In this document: one piece after another, positions 13,257 through 25,200 of the stretch
Position numbering within the stretch: position 1 is the stretch's first letter
Layout of the letters: every line of letters begins with the position of its first letter
DNA from: Mucilaginibacter sp. OK098
Lineage (GTDB): Bacteria > Bacteroidota > Bacteroidia > Sphingobacteriales > Sphingobacteriaceae
Assembly (NCBI RefSeq): GCF_900142915.1
Contig: NZ_FRCM01000001.1
Coordinates: forward strand, 1-64,000
Direction of reading: 5' to 3'
Length of the DNA: 64,000 nucleotides
Translations under genes and position numbers: made by a program
Notes under the pieces: generated by a model
What the model was told of the DNA's origin: nothing
Databases searched by the model: none
The model's input: only the letters and a program-made list of their open reading frames with translations

Positions 13257-16200
13257 ATGAATAAAAATACCATAGAAGATATTTATGCGCTTTCGCCCAT
13301 GCAGGAAGGGATGTTGTTTCACCTATTAGCCCATCCTGACTCTGAGGCTTATTTTGAGCAGGTAAGCTGCGATTTGGAAGGCAGCCTTAATTTACCGGCA
13401 TTTAAACAGGCCTGGCAGGAAACTGTTAATCAGTACCCGGTATTTCGTACTTCTTTTCATTGGGACGGGCTTGATAAACCAGTACAAGTGGTGCATAAAA
13501 CTGCCGAACTGCCGTGGGAAATATTGGATTGGGGTGGGTTTGAAGGAGAGCAGGTAAATACAAAGTTTGAGCAATTGCTTCGTGATGACCGCAGGAAGGG
13601 CTTTAATCATGAACAGGCGCCCCTGATGCGCTGCGTGTTGGTTAATACAGCAAACAATTTATGGAAATTTATTTGGAGCCATCATCACATGCTGATGGAT
13701 GGATGGTGTACAGGGATCATACTTAGTGAATTATTTACAAGGTACCAGGCTATTGTAAATGGGAAACCTGTGCATTTCCCGACTAAGCCGCCATTTAAAA
13801 ATTATATCTCGTGGCTTGGTAAGCAGGATATGAAAAAGGCAAAAGATTTTTGGGACAGCGGGTTGGCAGGTTTTGATACACCAACACTGTTGGGCATAGG
13901 TGATGCGGTTTTAACCGATAAAAATCATGGCGGCCACGGCTATGCCGAATATGCATACAATTTTTCACCTCAGCTTTCAAATAAACTTTTTGAGTGGACG
14001 AAGCAAATCGGTATCACAACAAATGTTCTGATCCAGGGAGTATGGTCAATATTACTTAGTAAATATAGCGGAGAAAATGAAGTTGTTTTTGGGGCAACAG
14101 TTTCCGGCAGGCCACCTGAATTGCAAAATGTTGAGTCGATAGTCGGGTTATTTATTAACTCGTTGCCTGTAAGGGTCAACATCAGCTCCGGTATTGACAT
14201 AATTAGATGGCTCAAAGATTTACAGGTGGAAAGTAATGAGAGAAATGAATTTACATATACCCCACTTGTAGATATTAAAAAATCTTCGGGAATATCAGGG
14301 GATATGCCACTATTCAGAAGCTTGCTTGTTTTTGAAAATTATCCCTTCGATGCTACTAATCAACAGGGTTTGTATGGGCTGGAAATTAAAAATGTAAAAT
14401 CATTTGAGGAAACCAATTATCCGCTCACATTGATGATAATTCCCCGCGATGGCCTTTTGAAATTTCAGTTGAATTATTTTAAAGACTGTTTCGGGCTAAA
14501 AGAAATAGAAAGGTTATTCTGTCAACTCGAAATAGCTGTAAACTTCATTCTCGATAACCCTTCGGAATCTCCGGCAAAGGTTTCTTTATTGAGCTCCGCC
14601 GAAAGGGAAAATGTACTTGTAAAATTCAATGATACATCCGCCCCTTTACCATCAGGACAAACAATACTAGATCTGATAAACGAAAATGTCATTAAATCGC
14701 CCCATAATGTAGCTGTTTATTCGGAAACCGGGTCAATTTCTTACGCCGAGTTAAACAACCGCGCCGACGCAATAAAAAATACTTTGCTTTTTTATGGTGT
14801 AAAAAGAGGGGATAAGGTTGCCATATTGCAGGAAAGAAACACGAACTTAATTGTTTCAATATTGGCTATTATGAAAGCTGGTGCAGCTTTTTTGCCAATT
14901 GATGTTTCGTTGCCTCACAACCGGATCCATTCATTAATAAGCGAAGCAGACGTTAAGGTATTGATTTCTGCCAACGCTGATCTGTTTCCGAAAAATAGCA
15001 ATGAACAGCTGACAATTATTCATCCCGACTTTGCACACAATACTGTTGCAGGTAACAGGGTAAACGATGGCCCGCAACCGGATGACACTGCTTACGTGAT
15101 TTATACGTCAGGCTCAACTGGGAAACCAAAAGGGGTTGAAATAAGCCATTTAAGCCTGCTTAATTATATTATATGGGCTAACGATTATTATTTTACTAAT
15201 AATCCGCATGGTGGTGATTTTCCATTGTTCACTTCTCCGGCTTTTGACCTCACGCTTTCAAGTATTTTTATTCCGTTATCAAAGGGGAAAACAATTAGTG
15301 TATACGGGGATAAGGAAGTGGGTATAATTATGGAGGAAATTTTTGGCCCGCAGGGAACGCTGGACTCCGTTAAACTTACGCCTTCGCACATTACATTATT
15401 AAAAGACATTCCGGAAGGAAATGATAAGCTGCTTACATTGATAACTGGCGGTGAAGCATTGAAGGAAGAGCATGTAAAAATAATAAACGATAAATGGCCG
15501 GGAATAACTATTTACAATGAATACGGCCCAACCGAAGCAACAATAGGTTGTACGGCCACTGCTATTTCTGCAGGCAATATAAATGCGGGTAAACCTGTTG
15601 CTAATACGTCCATTTATATTCTTGATAAAGCATTGATGCCGGTACCCATAGGCATAAAAGGAGGTATATATATCGGAGGCGCCTGTTTGGCCAAAGGATA
15701 TTTGGGGCAACCCGAACAAACCGTTCTGAAGTTTATAAATTCTCCGTTTGCAAACGGAGAAATAATTTACCAAACAGGAGACACCGGGTGCTGGCTGGAA
15801 GATGGTAATATTCAGTATTTCGGACGGGAAGACGACCAGGTAAAAATAAGGGGCTACCGTATTGAACCCGGGGAAATTGAAAATCAGTTAGTCAAATATC
15901 CTGGGGTAATTCATGCTGCTGTAATACCCGTAAAAAACCATTCAGGCGAATACAGTCTTGTTGCGTTCATTGAGGTGACGGCACCGGATGTTTTTGAGCT
16001 GGAAAGCTTAAAAGAAACGTTGGCAAAACAGCTCCCTGCTTATATGTTGCCGGTGCAGTACCGGGTAATTGACAGCTTTCCGCTTACCCCAAATGGAAAA
16101 ACCAATAAAAAAGCCTTATTAAATAATTTTGATGCGGGGCCGCAATTAAAAACCACCTATCATGCACCCACTAACCCAATTGAAGAAATAATTACTGCCA

Positions 16201-19200
16201 TATGGGAAGAAATACTTAAAATAGAAAAGCCTGGAATATTCGACAATTTTTTTGAGGCAGGCGGGCATTCGCTTAATGCAACTCAGATCACTTCCCGTAT
16301 CCGTAGTATTTTTAAAGTTGACCTGGGGGTTAAGGATATAATGGAAAACCAGACCATTGAACATTTGGTAGTTTTGATAGCAAAACTAAAGCTCAAAGGT
16401 TCAGGTGAAGGTATGCAGCCGGTTATTCATGTCACCAGGGAAGAAGGGGCACAATTGTCTTTTGCACAGCAAAGACTTTGGTTTTTAGACAGGCTGGAAG
16501 GCGCATCGGCTACCTACAATATCCCGGAAGCTATAAAAATTGAAGGCAAACTTGATATAAATATTCTTCAAAATGTATTTACTGAAATTATCAGCAGGCA
16601 TGATATTTTGAGGACTAACTTTCATGATGTTGATGGAAAAGCATACCAATTGGTAAAAGAGCTTCAACCGTTTAATATCTCCATAGTTGCATCTGAAACT
16701 AATGGGCCTGAGGTTTTAGAAAAACTGATAGCTGATGAAGCAATAAAGCCATTTGACCTTGAACGCGACGCATTAATACGGGCAATCTTATTTACCATAG
16801 CAGACGACAGCTATGTTTTATCTGTAACGATGCATCACATTGTTTCTGATGGATGGTCATCGGGCATATTTATCAGGGAACTTGTTTCACTGTATGAAGC
16901 ATTTATTTTAGACAAGCCGTCTCCACTTGCTGCTCTTACTGTTCAGTACTCGGATTTTGCTTACTGGCAAAGATCGCTTAAAAATAAAGGTGTGTTTGGT
17001 GAGCAGTTAGCCTACTGGAAAAACAAGTTATCAGGCGCACCATTTATACTCGACCTTCCAACCGATAAGCCAAGGCCATCTGTACGTACTGAAAATGGGG
17101 ATACCTACAGGTTTAGCCTTTCGCCGCAATTATCTGATAAACTAAAAAGCTTAAGTAAAAAATCAGGGGCAACCTTGTTTATGACGCTTCTTTCAGCTTA
17201 TTCAATATTATTATCAAGGTATAGCAGGCAACGTAAAATATTAATAGGGTCATCAATTGCAAACCGTAACAGGCTGGAAACAGAAGCATTGATAGGTTTC
17301 TTTATTAATGTGGTAGTTTACCGGGTAGACCTTGAAAATACAGACACCTTTCTTTCTTTAATTGACCAGGTAAGACAGCTTGCATTTGAAGCTTACGCCC
17401 ACCAGGACGTGCCCTTTGATCAACTTATAGACGAAATTCAGCCTGAAAGAGACCTGAGCCACAGCCCTGTTTTCCAGGTTGCATTTGATATGCAGAATAT
17501 GCCTATGCCGGCCCTTGAGATCTCCGGACTAAAAATATCACCGATGGAGGTCAAAAGGTCAATTGCCAAATATGACCTGTCGCTTTCGATGGAAGAAACT
17601 GCCGATGGTTTAGTTGGCGGAATGGAATATAATACCGATTTGTTTCATCATTCAACTATAGCGCAGATGGTTCGGCATTTTCAGGTGCTTTTGGAAGGCA
17701 TAGTTGAGAACCCTAAACAAAACTTAAGGCAGTTATCGTTAATCAGTAAAGATGAGTTCAGGAAAATAGTATTTGAGTGGAACAACACAGATATGTCATT
17801 ACCTGAAGATAAAACCGTATTAGCTGTTGTTAAAGGAGTTGCTAATGAAAACCCGGATAAGATTGCTTTTGAGTACGATGGCTTATTACTTACCTATGGT
17901 GAGTTAGAAATAGAATCGGAGAATTTTGCCCGCAGGCTTTTAGCTATGAATTTAGTTAGCGGAGACAGGGTTGGGGTTATTGCAACCCGTTCAATCCGTA
18001 CCTTATCGGCGATTCTTGGGGTAATGAAGGCCGGTGGAGTTTATATACCTGTAGATCCTGAATACCCGCGTGAAAGGATCAGTTATATGCTTAAGGATTC
18101 AGGTGCGGCTTTGCTCATAGGGGAAGGCAATATCATACAAGAATTTGATCTTCCATTTATAGACACTAAAGAGGCGGAAGTGTTTGCTCAACCAGTTGGT
18201 ATAACAACAAATTTGCTTACACACATTAAACCCGGGGCCCTGGCTTACATAATATATACATCAGGTTCAACAGGCAACCCGAAAGGGGTTATGATAAGGC
18301 ACAGGGGTTTGTTAAACCTCTCGTTAGAGCAAATCAAAGCTTTCAGGGTAAATAAACAAAGCAGAACCCTGCAATTTGCGTCGCTTAGTTTCGATGCGTC
18401 TATTTCAGAAATGTTTGTGTCGCTTTGCGCTGGTTCAACGCTGGTAATGGCGCCAAAAGCTAAAATGTTACCGGGCCCGGATCTTATTTCGCTGTTAGAA
18501 GCTGCGGCTATTACCCATGTTACTTTGCCCCCTTCCATTCTTGAAGTGCTTCCTTATACAGAATTACCTGTATTAAGCACGCTGGTAGTAGCCGGGGAAG
18601 CATGCCCCCGGAAGACGGCTGAAACATGGGGTAAGAACAGGTATTTTATTAACGCTTACGGCCCTACAGAATACACGGTTTGTTCAACATTAACACCTTA
18701 CACTCCCGGTGAAGGCCCGCTGCATATAGGACGGCCAATTGGCAATACGGTAGCTTATATACTTGATGAAGATTTTGTCCCGCTACCGCCCGGGATCCCG
18801 GGTGAACTGTTTATAGGCGGTGTGGGCGTGGCTGCCGGATACGTAAACCTTCCTGAACTTACCGCCGCGCGCTTTATTACTGATCCGTTCTCCAAAAAGC
18901 AGGGTTCCCAAATGTACAGGACCGGCGACCTGGCAAAATTTTTACCGGATGGCAATATTTGTTTTCTCGGGCGTATAGACAGGCAGCTGAAGTTGAGAGG
19001 GTTCAGGATAGAGCCCGAAGAAATTGAAACAGTGCTCAAACAACATCCTTCGGTTTCGCAGTCGGTTATTCAGGTGCAAAATGACGAAAGCGGGCATCAA
19101 AGACTTAACGCTTTTGTAACGCTGAAAGATGTATTGCAACCTGATAATAGCCCGCAGCACGAATGGTCTGCCGGGCCGATGGAGCTTTGGCCGTCAGTAG

Positions 19201-22200
19201 CCGAATTTTATGTTTATGATGAATTCCTTTACTACGCCATGACACATGACGAACGACGGAACGATGCCTACAAAAAAGCAATTATTGCAGAAGTTCCCGG
19301 TAAAATAGTGGTTGAAATAGGTACAGGTAAAGACGCCATACTCTCCCGGTTTTGCGCAGAGGCCGGCGCCGCTAAGATTTATGCAATTGAACTGAACGAA
19401 AATACGGCAAAGCTTGCAAAAGAAGCTGTAGAACGTGCAGGTTATGCAGACAGGATAACCATTATACACGGCGATGCATCAAAGGTGATTTTACCTGAGC
19501 TTGCAGATGTTTGTGTTTCTGAAATTGTTGGCGCAATAGGAGGTTCTGAAGGCTCGGCAGTTATTATTAATAACAGCAGGAGGTTGTTAAAAGAAGGTGG
19601 AAAAATGATCCCCGAGCGCAGTAATACCATGATGGCCGCCGTATCGCTTCCTGACGTTATTAATGAGAACCCGGGTTTTAATAAAGTGCCTGGGCATTAC
19701 ACCAAAGAAATATTCGACCAGGTAGGATATCCTTTCGATCTTCGCTTGTGTATAAAGAAATTCCCTAATGATCACTTGTTGTCTTCAAAGGATATTTTTG
19801 AAGACCTGGATTACACAAAACCTATTGATCCCGAAACAAGCCATACTTTCCGTTTTGAAATACTCAAAAAAGGGAGAATGGACGGGATACTGGTTTGGCT
19901 TAACCTGCACACTACAACAGGTGTAATAATTGATATTCTTGAACATGAATATTGCTGGCTTCCTGTATTTCTTCCGATTTTTTGCCCCGGTGCAGAGGTT
20001 GAAGCAGGAGATTATATTACAGGAATTTGTACCCGTACGCTGTGCGAAAACGGGCTTAATCCTGATTTTTTACTCGAAGGGACACTGGTAAGAATGAATG
20101 GTATTGAAATAAATTTCTCCTACAATTCATGGCATTATAAACAGGTTTATAAAGAAAATCCATTTTACCAAAAGCTTTTCGCCAATAATAAATTTGGCTT
20201 ACTGCCCCCTTCTGTAAATGAAGATTTGCCGGGGCTTGAAGCATTTTTGCAGGATAAGCTGCCTGCTTACCTGTTACCTAATTCAATTATTGTTTTAGAT
20301 GAGATCCCGTTAACAATTAACGGAAAAATTGATCAGCAGGCATTAAAAGAATATACAAAAGCCAGCAAAAGGGTTTTAAACGAATACACAGCACCACATA
20401 CCGAAAAGGAGAAAATACTTGCCCTTATATGGCAGAATGTATTGGGTATTGAAAATGTTGGCATCCATCATAACTTTTTTAAACTTGGAGGCGATTCCAT
20501 CCTGAGTATCCAAATAGTTTCGAGGGCACGGTCTGCCGGTTTGGAATTTACCCCGCGCGACCTTTTTGAAAACCAAACCATAGCCCAGCTTGCGACAGTT
20601 GCACGTATAAAAACAAAAACCACAGCTGAACAGGGCCTTGTAGTTGGTAATATGCCTTTGTCGCCAATTCAGTCATGGTTTTTTGAGCAGGATTTTATTC
20701 ATCCTCATCATTTTAACCAGGCTGTTTTATTGGAGACGAATGAGCAGCAGCAACCGGAAATTATCAGGCAGGCAATTACAAAATTGGTTTTGCACCATGA
20801 TGCCTTACGGATGCGCTTTTGCAAACAGGAAATAAATGGCGAATGGACACAGGAAATGATGCCTGAAATTAAGGATGATATTTTTAACTTTTACAACCTG
20901 GATCTTGTCCCCATTGAAGAAAAAGAGACCAAATTTCTAGAGACAGCAAACAGCATTCAATCCGGATTAAACATTTATGATGGGGTAGTATTTAAGGCTG
21001 TATTTTTCAGAATGGGTGATGATATTCCTTCAAGACTACTGCTCGTAGCTCACCATTTAGTAATTGACGGGGTTTCGTGGCGCATTTTACTGGAAGATTT
21101 TCTCCATTTAACCCATGAACAGGCATCAGCAAAATTACCTGAGAAATCACATTCTTTCAAAAAATGGATAAATGCATTGTCTGCCTATTCCAAAACGGGG
21201 CTTTCGGCAAGTGAAATTGCTTACTGGAAAAAAATAAGCAAAATGCCGGTGTCATTGATTCCTTTAGATCACCAGCAGCCAATAAATGTTTCCTCCGTAA
21301 TGTCTCCAGGTATAACTACGGTTTATTTGAACGGGGATAAAACAGATGCGCTGCTTAAAAAGGTACCTGCTGCCTACCGCACACAAGTACAGGAAGTTTT
21401 GCTTGCTGCATTTATTTTATCTCTTAATCAATGGAGCGGAAACAGGACGGCAATTATTGAACTTGAAGGCCATGGAAGGGAAGATTTGTTTGAAGAAATC
21501 GATATTTCGCGAACTGTAGGTTGGTTTACGGCTGCCTATCCTGCTGTTTTTAGTCTTCCTGAAAATTGCGAGCCGGGAGAAACCCTGCAGGTAATTAAGG
21601 AACAATACAGGGAAATTCCAGGTAAAGGAATTGGTTATGGGTTGTTAAAATATTTATCGGATGATAAGGGGGATTTCGGGATGCTGCATGCCCCCGAAAT
21701 TGTTTTCAACTATCTTGGCCAGGGCGATTCCGTAATTACCGGGAACAATAATTGGAAGTTCTCTGACGCTGATTGTGGTTTTGAGCAAAGCCCCGGAAAC
21801 CACCGCACCCATTTACTGGGAGTAAACTTAATTGTACTTAACGGGCAACTTAAAATAGGCATAGGTTACGATAAAAACAAACATCGGGAAAGTACCATAA
21901 GCAAACTGGCAGGTTATTTTATTTCAAATCTAAACATACTTATAGATCATTGCCTTCAACCCGGGACCGGTGGCTTTTCCCCGGCAGATTTCCCATTGTC
22001 AAACCTGGGCAAATCGGGCATGAACACGCTTGCTGCCCAAATAAAGGATGCCGGCTATCCGTTAGTACAGGTTGCCGATATTTATAAACTATCGCCCTTA
22101 CAGCCAGGTTTGCTTTTCCAGTCCCTGCTAAACCCTTCGTCTGTTTCTTACAGGGAGCAGCTAAGTGTTATATTGAAGGGCAAGCTGAACCCGGCATTAT

Positions 22201-25200
22201 TTAAAAAGGCCTGGCAACTTGTAATTGATAAGTATGATATTTTGCGTACGGCATTTTTTTGGGAAGGGATTGATACTCCCGTTCAGGTTGTTTTAAGCGA
22301 AACCAAACTTACATGGAATGAAGACACATGGAATTGTGAAAACGATGCTGAAGGCAAAGTAGCTATCGAGCAATTTCTTGAAGATGATCTCAATCAGTCA
22401 TTTTCGTTTTCAAAGGCGCCGCTTATGCGGTTAACATTAGCTAATATACATGATGACCAATGGTTTTTTTGTTGGACACATCACCATATCCTGATGGACG
22501 GCTGGTGCCTGCCAATTATCATCAGGGAGGTATTTGACAATTATGAAGCCCTAATTGCTGATAGAGACCTGCAGGTTGTTCCGGTAACGCCTTATGCTAA
22601 TTTTATAAAATGGCTTGGCAAACAGGATGAGGGAGCAGCAAAAGAATGGTGGGCTAATTATTTAACAGGATTTCATCATCCAACTCCATTAGGTATTGAT
22701 CAGCATCAGTCTTCGGGTCGAGCCGGTAAAATGCAGGATTGTGCGACAGAACTGGGGGCTGAATTGGAAAATCGCCTGAAACAGTTTGCACAAAATACAG
22801 GCGTTACCTTAAATATTCTTATTCACGCTGCATGGTCATTGTTATTAAGCAAATATGCAGGTACTGATGATGTGGTATTTGGTGCTGTTGTTTCGGGCAG
22901 GCCACCTGAACTGGAAGGGGTTGAAAAAATGGTTGGCTTGTTCATCAACTCGGTACCGGTACGGATCAGTGTAAATAATGACAGCAAGTTAGACGAATGG
23001 TTACAGAATATTCAGTTAAAACAGCTGGAACGGGATAATTATTCTTATACCTCGCTTACCAAAATACGTGAATATTCAGGAATGGACGGTAACCAGCAGT
23101 TATTTGAATCGCTAATCATATTTGAAAATTATCCTGTTGATAAATCGGTTGATGATGGGATTAAAGGATTAACTATCAGTTCGGCAAAGTTTTCTGAACA
23201 AACACACTATCCGGTTACGTTAATGGTAGTTCCGGGAGAGGGCCTTAGTTTCCGGATCAGCTATGATTCTTCAAAGTTTGAAAAAGAAACTATTAACAGG
23301 GTACTGCGTCATCTGTTAAATATCTTAAATGGTTTTTCTGCAGATGCCGATCAAACTTTAGGAGAAATATCGCTTATAGGTGAAGAGGAAACAGCGTTTG
23401 TTTTAAATACTTTTAACGCACAAGCTCCGGTTGTAAGCCATGTAAAACTTGTTTTGGAAGAGTTTAACAAACAGGTTCTCGTCCACCCGGAAGCTACAGC
23501 GTTACTTTTTGAAGGGGAAAACTATAGTTATGGCGAAATAAACCTTCGCGCTAATCAACTGGCTAACTTGTTATTGAATTGCGGACTAAAGCCCGGTGGC
23601 CTTGCCGCCTTGTGTTTAGACCGTTCTCCGGAAATGATAATCAGCCTGCTTGCCATACTTAAAACAGGCGCGGCTTACTTGCCTTTAGATCCCAAATTCC
23701 CTGTGGACAGATTGCATTATATGCTTGACAATTCAGGAGCTGCCATGCTGCTTACTGAAGAGAAATACAAAAATATGTGGCAGGGAGAAAAAGTACAAAT
23801 GCTGGTGATAGAAGAAATTAAGCCTGTCCTTACAAAAGAAAAAGCTGATGAACCGAACATCACCATCAAACCCAACGACCTAGCCTATATTATTTATACT
23901 TCGGGCTCAACTGGTAAACCAAAAGGGGTACAGATAAGCCATGGCGCATTGGGGAATTTCCTGGCATCAATGAAGATACAGCCCGGTATTAGTTCGCAAG
24001 ATATACTGCTTGCGGTAACAACCATATCTTTTGATATTGCCGGGCTCGAAATATTTCTCCCTTTAACAAGTGGTGCAACGGTGGCATTACTTTCTGAAGA
24101 GGTTTCTGCCGATCCGGAAAAGCTAACGGGCTGTATGAACCAGGTTAAACCTACCATAATGCAGGCTACCCCCGCAACCTGGCAAATGCTCCTGAATAAC
24201 GGCTGGAACGGTTCGGGCATTTTAAAAGTATTATGCGGGGGCGAGGCTTTGCCTAATGAACTGGCTGCTGAACTGGTGAGATGTAATAAGTCATTGTGGA
24301 ATATGTACGGGCCAACCGAAACTACCATTTGGTCGGCCGTGTTGAATATTGATCCGCAGCAACATCTTTCATCCAATGGTTACGCTTTAATTGGCGGACC
24401 AATCGCCAATACGGCTTTCTATATACTTGACGAGGCCCGCAAGCCTGTACCGGCAGGTGTAGCAGGCGAATTGTATATAGGTGGTGATGGTGTAGCAAAA
24501 GGCTATTTAGGATTGCCCGAATTAACGGAAGAAAAATTTATTCCAGACCCATTTTCAAAACAGCAGGAAAGCCGTATTTACAGAACCGGCGACCTTGCTA
24601 AATGGGCAAGCGACGGAAAAATATCCTTTTTAGGCCGCATAGACCAGCAAGTTAAAATACGCGGTTTCAGGATCGAAACGGGGGAAGTGGAATCGGTAAT
24701 TAAAGAAATAGCAGGGATTAACGATGCTGTAGTAACGGCGGGAAAGGATCATCTGGATAATGATTGCCTGTTAGCATTTATAATAGCGGAAAATGGCGAA
24801 AGTATTTCTGCGGCAGCAATAAGGGAAGTTTTGCTGACCCGGTTGCCTGTGTATATGATCCCGTCGGCATTTATCGCGCTTGATAAGTTTCCGCTTACCC
24901 CAAATGGAAAAACTGACCGCAAAGCGCTGAAAAACAATTATAAAGGACAGGTTTTAATAGCGGATGAAAATTATGTAGCCCCGGTTAATCAACTGCAGGA
25001 AAAAATTCATGAAATATGGGCCGAAGTGCTTGGCATACCGCAAATAAGTATTAAAGATAACTTTTTTATGCTCGGAGGGCACTCACTTTTGGCAACACAA
25101 TGCATATCAAGGGTGAGGACCGGGTTTGAATTGGAGGTTCCGCTAAAAATGCTGTTTGATCATCCGGATATTGAAAGTTTTGCCATAGCCATGCAACAAT

